64,000 nt of DNA from Nitrospinaceae bacterium (GCA_024644405.1 JAHELC010000007.1:1-64000), one strand, 5' to 3'; shown: positions 44,508 through 53,355, counted from the stretch's first letter. Notes: generated from the sequence alone by a model not told the origin. Program-made: numbers and translations.

Positions 44508-46202
44508 ATGGCACAGCGGCGGTTGATCTATCTATGGGTACTGGCTTTGCTGTGGTGTGTGATAGGTCCGGGGACCGCGGTGGCCCAGCAACGAACGCCC
44601 ATCCAGTTTCTTTCGGTGGCCCCGGATGCGGATACCCGGCTGGCCGACCAGAAACTTCTGGATTATTTGCGTCACAAAGTCGCCATTACATTTGAAAAAC
44701 AGGAAATGGAATATGAGACGGCCATCAAAACCCTGGTGGACTGGGATTCGGGAAAACAAGGGCCCTTGTTGGCCCGGGTCACTCCTTACGCCTATGTCGT
44801 TGCGGAAATGCTGGGGGCGGATATGGAAATTGTGGGAACGTATTTAAACAAAAAATCCAACAGCGTGACCCATGGAACTTACTTCGTCGTCCACAAAGAA
44901 TTCGGTTATGAAAAAACCGAAGCTCTGGAAGATTTTGCCCGCCATATGGGAAACCAGGAGGCTCAGACAAATGATTTCATAAAAATCCTCAAACAGAGGG
45001 AAACACCCGCGCGTTTCATCTATCACAGCAAGTTCAGTACCTCGAGCCATTTTCTGCCTTCTTTATATTTCAAGCAGCAGGGCATCTTTTCCCTGTTCAC
45101 GCAACCTAAAGGCAAACAGAAATTCATCACGATTCACAGCCTGGTGCCGGATGGTATTGCGACCGCTTCCGATTTGATTCCCATCATCAAAGGCAGGCAG
45201 GCAGATTTCTCGGCAGTGCGCGAAAGCGTCAAGAACCAGTTCGACACCGATCCGGATCTCAAATTCATCCAACTGCCTTATTCGACTCCCAACGACCTCC
45301 TGGTGATGGTCAAACCGTTTAACAAACTCATCAGCCAGATCAAGGACCAGATACTCGAAACGATCCGGAAGATGGAAGCGACCGACATCAACGAGGGAGA
45401 CATATTGAAATGGGAAGATTTCAATGCCAGCCCGAAGGCGCGAAAGTCACTGGCCAACCTGCGTCACATGGCCAAAACCACGCCCCATCCCGTGGTGGTC
45501 AACATTCGCAAATCTCAAAAGGAAAACTCGGGAATCGATGAAAAACACCTGGAGGCGGCCCGGCAGGCGGTGCGTTTTTCAGGAACGGAAATGATCCTCT
45601 TCGATGAAGACTACCACAGCGCGTTTGACGTCCTCTGGACGCTGGAAACCCGGCATGACCGCTCGATCCTGCTGACCAGCACGATCATGGATTCGGGCCT
45701 GACCCAGGAATTCTCCGTAAGCTACCGCAACGAAGATATGGAGAACCTGGCGTCGCGCATCAGCTGGGTGATCGATCATAAAATGCACCGCATCCGCTAT
45801 GTCTGGCCGTTCGATGACGAATCCGCGCGGGTGCTGCGGGATGTTGATTTTCAGATTCCCGTGGGACAGCAACTGAAGGTTCAAAAAATCACGTGGACGG
45901 ATTTCAACACCAACGAATACACGGTAGACACCCCCTTTGACGTGGAGGTCACACAATCGGATTTTCATTCTTTCCAGCTGAAGGGCAAGGGCTTCCCGCA
46001 AAAGGAGGACGGCAAGCTCGGGTTCGAGCCCCTGGGCAATGTGGCTTATCGGGTGTTTCTGGAGCGAACCCCCAATGCCGGGGACACCTACAAAATAACA
46101 ACTAAAATTTTGATTGGGTTGCTTGGCCTGGCCGCCTTGTTCACTTTGGTCGAGGTGATCATCAAACCCAAAACGCCCGATCCTCTTAAAGAAAAATCAT
46201 GA
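44508..46202 (+). CDS. Membrane-anchored PhnD-like periplasmic binding protein
   Basis: 564 aa. The start at 44508 is one base after the cyclase stop, with GGGAG 10 nt upstream. Signal peptide 1-26 (L-W-V-L-A-L-L-W-C-V-I-G, TAVA-QQ). Residues ~32-290 resemble phosphonate/phosphite-type (PhnD) binding proteins: F-L-S-V-A-P-D start, S-T-S-S-H-F-L-P-S-L-Y-F, A-D-F-S-A-V-R-E and Y-S-T-P-N-D-L-L-V. Residues ~300-525 are a further region I do not recognise. A single transmembrane helix near 535-555 (I-L-I-G-L-L-G-L-A-A-L-F) precedes a short basic cytosolic tail. This suggests an envelope ligand sensor rather than a transport component: no permease or ATPase is nearby. Confidence 0.78.
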   Translation: MAQRRLIYLWVLALLWCVIGPGTAVAQQRTPIQFLSVAPDADTRLADQKLLDYLRHKVAITFEKQEMEYETAIKTLVDWDSGKQGPLLARVTPYAYVVAEMLGADMEIVGTYLNKKSNSVTHGTYFVVHKEFGYEKTEALEDFARHMGNQEAQTNDFIKILKQRETPARFIYHSKFSTSSHFLPSLYFKQQGIFSLFTQPKGKQKFITIHSLVPDGIATASDLIPIIKGRQADFSAVRESVKNQFDTDPDLKFIQLPYSTPNDLLVMVKPFNKLISQIKDQILETIRKMEATDINEGDILKWEDFNASPKARKSLANLRHMAKTTPHPVVVNIRKSQKENSGIDEKHLEAARQAVRFSGTEMILFDEDYHSAFDVLWTLETRHDRSILLTSTIMDSGLTQEFSVSYRNEDMENLASRISWVIDHKMHRIRYVWPFDDESARVLRDVDFQIPVGQQLKVQKITWTDFNTNEYTVDTPFDVEVTQSDFHSFQLKGKGFPQKEDGKLGFEPLGNVAYRVFLERTPNAGDTYKITTKILIGLLGLAALFTLVEVIIKPKTPDPLKEKS

Positions 46203-47380
46203 ACCATCGTATTTTAAATAATCGCCTGGGATTGGTCTTCATTCTACTCGCGCTGTTCATCGTCAACTATATCCAGACCCAGATGGAGGTGAACCTGAAG
46301 ACCCCGGCGCAGTATGAAACGGGTTACCAAATCGCCCAGGCGTTTATGGAATTGGAAGGGAATCTGGATTTCTCCCGATTTGAGGACCTCGGGGTAGGGG
46401 CCGCGGCCGCCCATTCCATTTCCTTTTACATTTTGTTCCCTGTGTTATTGCTGGCGGTGATTGCCGGTCTCCTGTTCCGCCGAGAGATCACTCCCTTCCG
46501 CGTGATGACCCTGGGACTCGCGATCAGTTATGTGATCTCCCTGGCCTTTTTTATCTTTTTCCCGGTTCCGGAACGATGGGCCCTCCCGCAGGCCAATGCC
46601 CTATTGCTGTCCGATCAGTGGTCTACCGGGTGGGTGGAATTTTACCGATCGTTCCGGGCGCTGGACAACTCTTTCCCCAGCCTGCCGGCCGCGTTTACCC
46701 TGGTCATGATATTTGTCTGTTACCGTTACCGGTTTAAATTCAAAAATCCAATTTGCCTGCTGGGAATCATGGTGATTCTTTCTTCATTCACCCTGGGGAT
46801 TCACTGGATGCCGGATCTGGTCATGGGCGGATTTTTAGGCGTCTTCAGTGCATCCCTGGCCGTCCTGTGGGACCACCGCATCGTGGACAAGATTAAAAAG
46901 GTGCAACCCGAACTGGCCACCCAGGGCGCCACGGTCATGAGAATCAAACTGCCGGAGAAAAAAACGACCTTCATCAGTTATCGCAGGGAGACCGGTTCCA
47001 TCATGGCGCGCATCGTTCAATCGGAATTGAAAAAAAGGGGACACCTTTCATTTCTGGATGTCGACGACCTCGGACCGAAACAGTTCGGTGAACGGTTGTT
47101 GCGGGAAATCGAATCGGTGCCCAATTTCGTGGTGGTGTTGTCGCCCGGTTCGATGGACCGCTGCGAGCAACATGACGACTGGTTGCGGCGGGAAATCTCC
47201 CACGCCATCACCACCCACCGGAACATCGTTCCCCTCATGGTGGATGAATTTCAATACCCTCCCAAGGAAAAGATCCCGGATGAGCTGGAGGAACTCCTGC
47301 ATCACAATGGCGTCAATTATTCCCACGAATACTTCGCCGCCACCTTTGACAAGCTCTCCGACTTTCTCCAAAAGACATAG
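46199..47380 (+). CDS. PAP2-like six-helix membrane protein with C-terminal TIR domain
   Basis: 393 aa. The ATG overlaps the previous stop by 4 bp, indicating translational coupling. Hydrophobic helices at about 10-25, 73-93, 103-122, 162-178, 184-200 and 206-223 form a PAP2_3/Aur1-like module: D-N-S-F-P-S-L-P-A (156-164) and H-W-M-P-D (202-206). The first catalytic His of PAP2 (PSxH) is Pro163, so phosphatase activity is doubtful. Residues ~256-390 are a bacterial TIR domain: F-I-S-Y-R-R-E (258-264), F-L-D-V-D-D-L, V-V-V-L-S-P-G-S-M-D-R-C and D-D-W-L-R-R-E-I, with the catalytic Glu at 332. A likely NADase or TIR signalling effector facing the cytosol. Confidence 0.88.
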   Translation: MNHRILNNRLGLVFILLALFIVNYIQTQMEVNLKTPAQYETGYQIAQAFMELEGNLDFSRFEDLGVGAAAAHSISFYILFPVLLLAVIAGLLFRREITPFRVMTLGLAISYVISLAFFIFFPVPERWALPQANALLLSDQWSTGWVEFYRSFRALDNSFPSLPAAFTLVMIFVCYRYRFKFKNPICLLGIMVILSSFTLGIHWMPDLVMGGFLGVFSASLAVLWDHRIVDKIKKVQPELATQGATVMRIKLPEKKTTFISYRRETGSIMARIVQSELKKRGHLSFLDVDDLGPKQFGERLLREIESVPNFVVVLSPGSMDRCEQHDDWLRREISHAITTHRNIVPLMVDEFQYPPKEKIPDELEELLHHNGVNYSHEYFAATFDKLSDFLQKT

Positions 47381-47390
47381 CGGCGAACCG

Positions 47391-48050
47391 CTAATCCTCG
47401 TTGATCTGGCAATCGTATTCGTTATCGTTGATCCAGTTGATTTTCATATAGGCGGGAAGTTTTGTGGTGGTATCGATGGTCGCGGAACGGAGTTGATCGC
47501 AAGTCAGGTTCTCCGCCCCACGCAGGTCGGCACCGATCAGGTTCGCGCCGGACAGGTCGGCCGCCTTCAGCTTGGCACCCTGCAGGTTGGTCCTGGATAA
47601 ATCGGCTCCGGCAAATTTGGCATCCATCAGGATCGATCCGTGACCGATATCCGCGCCGGTGAAGGTGGCCCCTTCCGCGTTCACTTCGGTAAAATCCACC
47701 TTGGCCAGGTTGGCCTCTTTAAAAAGGGCGTTGCTCATATCCGCATCGTAAAAATTTGCGCCTCCCAGGTTGGCCCGGGTGAAATTGCCATCCATCAAAT
47801 CCGCCTGAGTCAGCGTCGCGCCAATCAACAAGGCCTCTTCAAGGTTCGCGCCGCACAGATCGCAATAGGAGAGATCCGCGCCGCACAAATCCACGCGCGA
47901 CAATTCCATATGAGCCATGGAAGGCAGACTGAGCTGATTCCTCGTCAACTTCAGGATACTTTCGCCTTTTTTGATAATGGTATCCGCTTCGGTCTGTTCC
48001 CTGTGGTCTTCCAGAAAAGCAACGAGCGCATCTTCAGAAAAATCATTCAT
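47391..48050 (-). CDS. Pentapeptide-repeat protein
   Basis: 219 aa; start at 48050 with AAGGA 8 nt upstream. Residues ~60-190 are about 25 tandem pentapeptides of the A(D/N)LxX type (G-A-D-L-S, G-A-N-L-E, G-A-T-L-T, R-A-N-L-G, G-A-N-F-Y), which fold as a right-handed quadrilateral beta helix. The N-terminal ~50 residues are helical and acidic; the C-terminal 30 are unique. No signal peptide. Converges with the TIR gene, 10 bp between stops. Function unknown; DNA-mimic activity of Qnr type cannot be inferred from the repeat alone. Confidence 0.9.
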   Translation of the reverse strand: MNDFSEDALVAFLEDHREQTEADTIIKKGESILKLTRNQLSLPSMAHMELSRVDLCGADLSYCDLCGANLEEALLIGATLTQADLMDGNFTRANLGGANFYDADMSNALFKEANLAKVDFTEVNAEGATFTGADIGHGSILMDAKFAGADLSRTNLQGAKLKAADLSGANLIGADLRGAENLTCDQLRSATIDTTTKLPAYMKINWINDNEYDCQINED

Positions 48051-48120
48051 CGGGGGTTTCCTTTTAATCGGGGATCCAGTTCGCCGCAAAGGGTATCAAA
48101 ACCCGGGCCGGAATGGAACC

Positions 48121-48159
48121 GGCGAATCGCCGCCTCCTGCCCGGAGGGGGAGATTCGCC
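48121..48159. repeat. Hairpin GGCGAATC/GATTCGCC
   Basis: 8-bp outer stem (48121-48128 with 48152-48159) and a nested CCTCC/GGAGG stem, just past the hldD stop. Related in core to the hairpins at 392-406 and 19742-19756. Confidence 0.55.
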
Positions 48160-48162
48160 GGG

Positions 48163-49134
48163 TCAGGGAATCAGGTGCTTGCCGGGAATGAGGTAGTGGT
48201 TGACGTAATCACCAACCGCATCTTCCAGGGAGAGGGTGGGGCGTTCATATCCCACGGCCCGGATTTTACCCATCTCCGCGCAGGTGTGGTACTGATACTG
48301 ATCCCGTATGGAATCGGGCATCTCGAAGTATTCGATCACCGGCTCCCGGCCCAGGGCACCGAAAATCGCCCCTGCCAGGTCGTTCCAGCATCGCGCCTGC
48401 CCGGACCCCACGTTGAACAGGCCGTTGATCTCCGGATGATCCTGGAAAAACAGGGTCATCGCCACCGCGTCTTGAACGTAAATAAAATCCCGCACCTGCT
48501 GCCCGTCGCCGTACTCCTTGCGATAGGACTTGAACAGGCGGATCTTGCCGGTATCGCGAATCTGCTCGTAGCCTTTCAACACCATGCTCCGCATGTCTTC
48601 CTTATGATATTCGTTGGGCCCGAAGACGTTAAAATACTTGAGTCCCACCATCCGGTCCAACACTCCTTCCTGCCGGGCCCACACATCAAAATCCTGCTTG
48701 CTCTGGCCGTAAGGGTTGAGGGGTTTTAAAATTTCCAATCGGGAGACGTCATCCGAATAGCCCTGCCCGCCATCGCCGTAGGTCGCGGCACTCGATGCGT
48801 AGATAAACCGGATGCCCCGATCCAGGCTGTACCGCGCCAAATGTTGGGTGAACTTAAAATTATTGCGGTGGAGAAAGTCGACGTCCGTTTCCGTGGTGGA
48901 AGAACAAGCCCCCAGATGGAACAAGGTGTCCACACCCAGCAGGGACCCGGCGAGCACCTGCTCCAGAAAGGCGTCCGGACTGACGAGACGCGAAATTTTC
49001 AACGGGGCCAGATTATTTTTCTTTTCCGGATGATCTTCAACGTCGACGACGCAAATATCGGTGCGGCCGCGCAGGTTGAGGGCATGGACGAGAGCGCTTC
49101 CTATAAAACCCGCACCGCCGGTAACGACGATCAT
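48163..49134 (-). CDS. hldD: ADP-L-glycero-D-manno-heptose 6-epimerase
   Basis: 323-aa SDR enzyme, last step of ADP-heptose synthesis. NADP loop G-G-A-G-F-I-G-S-A-L at 6-15, S-S-A-A-T-Y-G-D-G, and the active-site Y-G-Q-S-K-Q-D-F-D (Tyr/Lys). N-V-G-S-G-Q-A-R-C-W-N-D-L and the K-Y-F-N-V-F-G-P-N-E-Y-H-K motif are specific to HldD. Complements gmhA and hldE at 34.6-36.6 kb. Follows the M48 gene by 18 bp. Confidence 0.95.
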   Translation of the reverse strand: MIVVTGGAGFIGSALVHALNLRGRTDICVVDVEDHPEKKNNLAPLKISRLVSPDAFLEQVLAGSLLGVDTLFHLGACSSTTETDVDFLHRNNFKFTQHLARYSLDRGIRFIYASSAATYGDGGQGYSDDVSRLEILKPLNPYGQSKQDFDVWARQEGVLDRMVGLKYFNVFGPNEYHKEDMRSMVLKGYEQIRDTGKIRLFKSYRKEYGDGQQVRDFIYVQDAVAMTLFFQDHPEINGLFNVGSGQARCWNDLAGAIFGALGREPVIEYFEMPDSIRDQYQYHTCAEMGKIRAVGYERPTLSLEDAVGDYVNHYLIPGKHLIP

Positions 49135-49152
49135 GCATACTCCGAGTCAAAA

Positions 49153-50409
49153 TTAGAAGATAAAACCGGACCCTTTAGAGTCCTTTGTTTCCCGGTACAT
49201 GGTTTTCCAGTCAAAATCGGGAAGCAGAGGCTTGGGCTTCTGGTCAGAGCGCTTGGACAATTGGGTGAGGACTTTGACACGATCTTCGCCTGCAGGATGG
49301 GTGGAAAAATATTTCGCCCACTCCTGTATTTTTGAATCTTCACTATCTTCATTCTTACCGTTCGGAGTATTGTTCCTGAAATCCTTGTCGGGTGCTTTTT
49401 TTTGAGAGTCGCCTTCTTTTGGATCCGGTTCGCGCGATTTCTGTTGACGATGTTGTTCTTCTTCAAATTTTTCAAAGATTCGGATCATCCCCCTGGGATC
49501 GACCCGGGCGGCCAACACCATCTTCATTCCCTCCGCATCCGCCTGCGATTCCAACTTTCGGCTGTAACGCAGAAATTCCATCATGCCTCCCGCCTGCAGA
49601 ATAACATTCATCATGGAATCACCGGAAACAACCGTTGCAAATATGTTGATCGCCTCAGACCGAATAATACCGCGCGTGGAGTGGCGTTTCAAGACGTGCT
49701 GAAACTCATGCGCCAACACTCCAGCCAGTTCTTCCGGTGTTTCCGTGATGTTGATGAGCCCCTGAAACACAATGATCGTTCCGCCCGGCAAAGCCATGGC
49801 GTTGACCAATTTGGACGGATGCACATAAATCCGAAAATGATAGGGTTGACCGGGTGCCGCCGTAAGCAATCGCTCGGAAATGGCATCCAACGCCTTTCGC
49901 ACCTGAGGATCCGGCTCCTTGATGCTTTCTTTAAATATCGCCTGAAAATAATCCTGGCCCAACTTCTCTTCCCATTCCGTAGGAACCTGATCAGCGATCA
50001 AGTTGGTCATAGCCGGAATGCCATACACCCATAATGCAAAAATAAAGGGAGGTACGGTGATGCAAGCCAGGATCATTAATACATATCTTAACTTTCTCTT
50101 GTGAGGCTGATTCCAAATGGTACCCAGCGCTCCCGGCGCCAGTCGGTGGGCTTCATGGAGAAAATCCGGGTCTTCGATAACGACCGATTCAGGGACGGCC
50201 TCTTCGTTGGATGTGGGCCGTTCCAGGCGGACAGGTCCCGCCGTGCTGGTCTTGGTCATTTGAAGTTTGGAGTAGGGCCAGAAAACCCGGCGTCCGTCAG
50301 GGAACAGCAGTTCCACCTGAGCCTTGGTCAGGAGAAGCTTGACGGGATACGTATTGGCGCTTCTCCCATCATAAAAGGTACCCGAGAACTCGGGTTTAGT
50401 GGCTTTCAT
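49153..50409 (-). CDS. M48 family metallopeptidase
   Basis: 418 aa, inner membrane. Residues 1-60 are a small beta-rich domain (G-T-F-Y-D-G-R-S-A, F-W-P-Y-S-K-L) often fused to M48 peptidases. One transmembrane helix at ~108-128 (V-L-M-I-L-A-C-I-T-V-P-P-F-I-F). The peptidase domain at ~150-320 has the zinc motif H-E-F-Q-H (~232) and third ligand Glu in E-S-Q-A-D. The remaining C-terminus is charged and low-complexity, with K-Y-F-S-T-H-P-A-G-E-D-R-V typical of M48. Lies directly downstream of the DUF898 gene, a common pairing, and upstream of hldD. Probably membrane-protein quality control. Confidence 0.92.
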   Translation of the reverse strand: MKATKPEFSGTFYDGRSANTYPVKLLLTKAQVELLFPDGRRVFWPYSKLQMTKTSTAGPVRLERPTSNEEAVPESVVIEDPDFLHEAHRLAPGALGTIWNQPHKRKLRYVLMILACITVPPFIFALWVYGIPAMTNLIADQVPTEWEEKLGQDYFQAIFKESIKEPDPQVRKALDAISERLLTAAPGQPYHFRIYVHPSKLVNAMALPGGTIIVFQGLINITETPEELAGVLAHEFQHVLKRHSTRGIIRSEAINIFATVVSGDSMMNVILQAGGMMEFLRYSRKLESQADAEGMKMVLAARVDPRGMIRIFEKFEEEQHRQQKSREPDPKEGDSQKKAPDKDFRNNTPNGKNEDSEDSKIQEWAKYFSTHPAGEDRVKVLTQLSKRSDQKPKPLLPDFDWKTMYRETKDSKGSGFIF

Positions 50410-50439
50410 ATTCTATTGGAAGGCAGGGGACCGAACGGG

Positions 50440-51879
50440 TTAGATTCCAATATCAATATCCATATCGAAACCATCGGCCGCTCCTTCACCCAGAGCACTG
50501 CTCTTTTGTGCTTCCTGGACAACCTGGGATAACTGCATGTTGCCGACCACTGCCAGGTGATCCGCCAAAAACCTGCGGGACCGGATCGTCGCCCAGGGTA
50601 TGCCGAAGCCCAAAGTAAATACGATTATCAGCAGGTTGGTAAATTGCAAAGAGAGCCATTGCCAGCCCGTCGCATCGTAGTTGAATCTACCGCCGGCAAA
50701 TTCGGTTTTGGACCAGTGATACCGAGCCAGGTAAACCGTATAATACAGAAAACCTACAATCAATGGAATCCACATGAGCGGGACCAGGATACTGACCAGC
50801 TTTTTGTCAATCCCCGGAAACAGGCTGGGCAACGCCAGCGGCACGGCCATGGTCACGATATACAATAAAATCATTAATAAGTAGGCTTTGAAAATATCCT
50901 GACCCTTGCCATCATATTGAAAAGAATGGCTGCCGAAATAAGCCTCACCCCTCCAGAATTTTTGCAATTTGGCATCAAAGTACGGCCAGTAAAAATAGAG
51001 GGTAAAAATCATCAACAGGTATCCCTTGATATACAGCCACAGCGCGCTTTTGCGCTTGCCCCGAAATGAAAACCGGATACCCCGCCAGGCTGTCCGTGAC
51101 AGCCGGTAACGGAAAGCGCCGACCATGATCACCGGCAAAAGAAACATGATAAGGAAGAGCCCGGAGATTTCTGCAATGCCCTGAGCCTCCACACCCCAAA
51201 CCTGGCCTACGGTATAAGTCCCAAGATTAAATAAACCAAACATCGCACCAAATATCATTGCTCCCCTGAACAATTCGCCGCCGGTGCCGTGATAATAAAA
51301 CCGGTCGCCGGCAAAGGAAGATTGCTCGCACAAGTAGCGGCGCACTTTGGTTTTCCCCCAAAAAGAATAAATTCCCAGGGTGAGAATGGTCAGGATCCAG
51401 TTGATCAGCATGATTTTGAACAATCCGCCACCGGTCCCGTGAAAGCCAATGGGCATCTCCTGGGGCGAACCGCCGGTCTTCCTCGATCCTCCATTTCCGG
51501 GAGGTTTGAGATCAGTTCCCATCCCGGGGGTCTGGCCGGGCGGTCCGGCTTCCATTGCATCCTCGCCTCCTGGATATCCCTGCCCGGCTCCATCAGTTTG
51601 GGGTTCATCGGCCAAAGCTACGGATCCTGCGATCTGGTCCACCAACTCCTGCTGTCCGGATCGCTCCACTTGAAAACCAATGCGTTTCAGATAATTTTCA
51701 GCAACCGCAGCCTGCTGGTCGGAGACTTCTCTCGGAGTGCGCCACACATGGCCCTTCGCAACCTTCTCTATAATGGCATTGGCTTGCTGAGGCGCCATGC
51801 GAAACATCAAAGCCAGCTTTTTCGCCGCAACTTCCTGATCATCCCCCGCAAAGGAATTCAAAACAAGGAAACAACTCAT
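50440..51879 (-). CDS. DUF898 (YjgN-like) membrane protein with extra N-terminal domain
   Basis: 479 aa. Residues 1-75 form a small domain (M-S-C-F-L-V-L-N, A-L-M-F-R-M-A-P-Q-Q-A, V-S-D-Q-Q-A-A-V-A-E-N-Y-L-K-R-I-G-F) shared with the 110-aa protein encoded just upstream. A Gly/Pro-rich linker follows. Residues ~140-450 are the DUF898 membrane module with about six to eight helices and its repeated F-x-G-x-G-x-x-L-F / F-W-x-x-x-K marks (F-H-G-T-G-G-G-L-F, Y-H-G-T-G-G-E-L-F, Y-D-A-T-G-W-Q-W-L). Function of DUF898 is unknown; next to an M48 peptidase it may act in envelope stress. Confidence 0.88.
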   Translation of the reverse strand: MSCFLVLNSFAGDDQEVAAKKLALMFRMAPQQANAIIEKVAKGHVWRTPREVSDQQAAVAENYLKRIGFQVERSGQQELVDQIAGSVALADEPQTDGAGQGYPGGEDAMEAGPPGQTPGMGTDLKPPGNGGSRKTGGSPQEMPIGFHGTGGGLFKIMLINWILTILTLGIYSFWGKTKVRRYLCEQSSFAGDRFYYHGTGGELFRGAMIFGAMFGLFNLGTYTVGQVWGVEAQGIAEISGLFLIMFLLPVIMVGAFRYRLSRTAWRGIRFSFRGKRKSALWLYIKGYLLMIFTLYFYWPYFDAKLQKFWRGEAYFGSHSFQYDGKGQDIFKAYLLMILLYIVTMAVPLALPSLFPGIDKKLVSILVPLMWIPLIVGFLYYTVYLARYHWSKTEFAGGRFNYDATGWQWLSLQFTNLLIIVFTLGFGIPWATIRSRRFLADHLAVVGNMQLSQVVQEAQKSSALGEGAADGFDMDIDIGI

Positions 51880-51938
51880 AATCTCTCTCGTGCGTTAAAA
51901 ATTGAAGACCAACTCCACAGTCACTGTAAAAAAGAGGG

Positions 51939-52271
51939 CTAACTTTTTTTCTTGAACAGGTTTTTGATCTTGCCGAAGAAACCCGGTTTGCTCTCGACAA
52001 AGCCTTCCATCGGCATACCCAGACCCATACCGTCATCCGCCATCACAGGAATGCGCTCCACGTCAAACCCCAGACTTCTCAGGTAGGGTTCCGCAACCTC
52101 GGATTGCCGGTCTGAAACCTGATGGTCGAACTGCCAGGGATTGCCGTTGGCCAGGTTATCGACCACCGCATCCGCTTCTTCCGGATCCATACGAAATACG
52201 CGGGCCATTTTTTCCGTGGCCTGCATTTGGTCTTCGCCGTCCCAATTATTAATCATCAAGAAACAGCTCAT
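51939..52271 (-). CDS. Small protein paralogous to the DUF898 N-terminal domain
   Basis: 110 aa with a perfect AGGAGG ribosome site. M-S-C-F-L-M-I-N-N-W, A-R-V-F-R-M-D-P-E-E-A-D-A, V-S-D-R-Q-S-E-V-A-E-P-Y-L-R-S-L-G-F-D-V-E-R aligns across residues 1-75 with the N-terminus of the next gene. The C-terminal tail (F-F-G-K-I-K-N-L-F-K-K-K) is basic. No transmembrane segment. Probably a stand-alone copy or partner of the DUF898 N-domain. Function unknown. Confidence 0.75.
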   Translation of the reverse strand: MSCFLMINNWDGEDQMQATEKMARVFRMDPEEADAVVDNLANGNPWQFDHQVSDRQSEVAEPYLRSLGFDVERIPVMADDGMGLGMPMEGFVESKPGFFGKIKNLFKKKS

Positions 52272-52470
52272 GATGCCTCCTAAAACTTACAATTATTGTT
52301 AATGTGTTGTGTCTAGACAGTATCCCTTATAACCTGCCAAATTTAAAGAAAAATTTTTAGCCCACAAGTGATTGTTTTATAAAGTAATACGAACGCAACA
52401 ATGACCTGTTCCGTGGGCACGTGCTGCTGAGAGAAATCGGGAGGGATTGAAAACAGGAAGGATAGAGAAA

Positions 52471-53355
52471 CTAATAAAAATCGTAGGCCACTTGTTGCTG
52501 AGTCCACCCGAGAAAACCGTCCTGCAGGGGATCCCCGGTAAATTTGTCGGCATTCTGGACCCAGGTCTCGGGAGCATCCCAATTATCACCAAAGTGATAC
52601 AGAAACATCTTTTGCCGGACTTCCCGGGGCAGGGTCATCAATTCCTGGTAAGAGGCGTGCACTCCGCCTTGAAACAACTGGCAATCGTGAAACATCACTT
52701 CCGCTTCCTCGCTGAAGCGTTCGGGATATTCCCAGTCAAACATGGTATCCCCGGAAATCCACACCTTCCGGTTGATAAACACCCCCGAGCACCATTGGGA
52801 TTCATCGACATTGAGGGCGCTGTCCGGGAAATGACGGGTGCGTACGATCACCAGCTCAATCGGTCCATATTGCATCACCCAGCATTTCCGGCCATAGGCC
52901 TCGATCGGATTGGGACGGAGAATATCAAAGAAATCAGTTAGTTGAAGGGACCGGCCTTGATCGACTTCACAATATTCCGCACCGCCCGACAAACTTTTAC
53001 TCCACAACAGATCCTGGTAATCCCGTAGAATGATCAACTTCGGTAGCCGCGGGGGTTGGCTGTACCGGTTCATCAGCATGATTTCCTCAAAACCCCCGAT
53101 ATGGTCGGCGTGGCTGTGGGTCGGAAGATAACAATTCACATCCTGCACGCTCAGGCCCAGATCGTTAAGCGCCAAGGGCCCCTGGGTACCGCAATCGATC
53201 AGCACATGGTGGTCCCCCTGAATCACCAGGATGTTGGACTGACGCCGCCTTTTGGCAAACGCGGACCCCACGCCGATAAAAATCACACGTAAATGGCCAT
53301 CCGTTTTTAAGGAAAGAGGTTTCCCCTGCTCGGATATTTTGTTAACTTCGTACAT
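52471..53355 (-). CDS. Metallo-beta-lactamase-fold hydrolase
   Basis: 294 aa; ATG at 53355 preferred over an in-frame TTG at 53373. Zinc motif T-H-S-H-A-D-H-I-G-G at ~88-97, a D-C-G-T-Q-G strand before it, I-S-G-D-T-M-F-D (Asp bridge) at ~205 and a final H near V-H-A-S / Y-H-F-G-D. The overall plan resembles RNase Z/PqqB-like MBL proteins (V-G-S-A-F-A-K-R-R-R-Q-S-N near the start matches GTGSA loops). Substrate unknown. Monocistronic. Confidence 0.85.
   Translation of the reverse strand: MYEVNKISEQGKPLSLKTDGHLRVIFIGVGSAFAKRRRQSNILVIQGDHHVLIDCGTQGPLALNDLGLSVQDVNCYLPTHSHADHIGGFEEIMLMNRYSQPPRLPKLIILRDYQDLLWSKSLSGGAEYCEVDQGRSLQLTDFFDILRPNPIEAYGRKCWVMQYGPIELVIVRTRHFPDSALNVDESQWCSGVFINRKVWISGDTMFDWEYPERFSEEAEVMFHDCQLFQGGVHASYQELMTLPREVRQKMFLYHFGDNWDAPETWVQNADKFTGDPLQDGFLGWTQQQVAYDFY

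Noticed and set aside
42716-47380. Labelling the cyclase-TIR operon as a known Pycsar or CBASS system
   Set aside because: The TIR protein has no visible cyclic-nucleotide-binding domain, the cyclase carries TPR and SLOG-like domains, and a periplasmic sensor is included, so only a functional analogy is justified.
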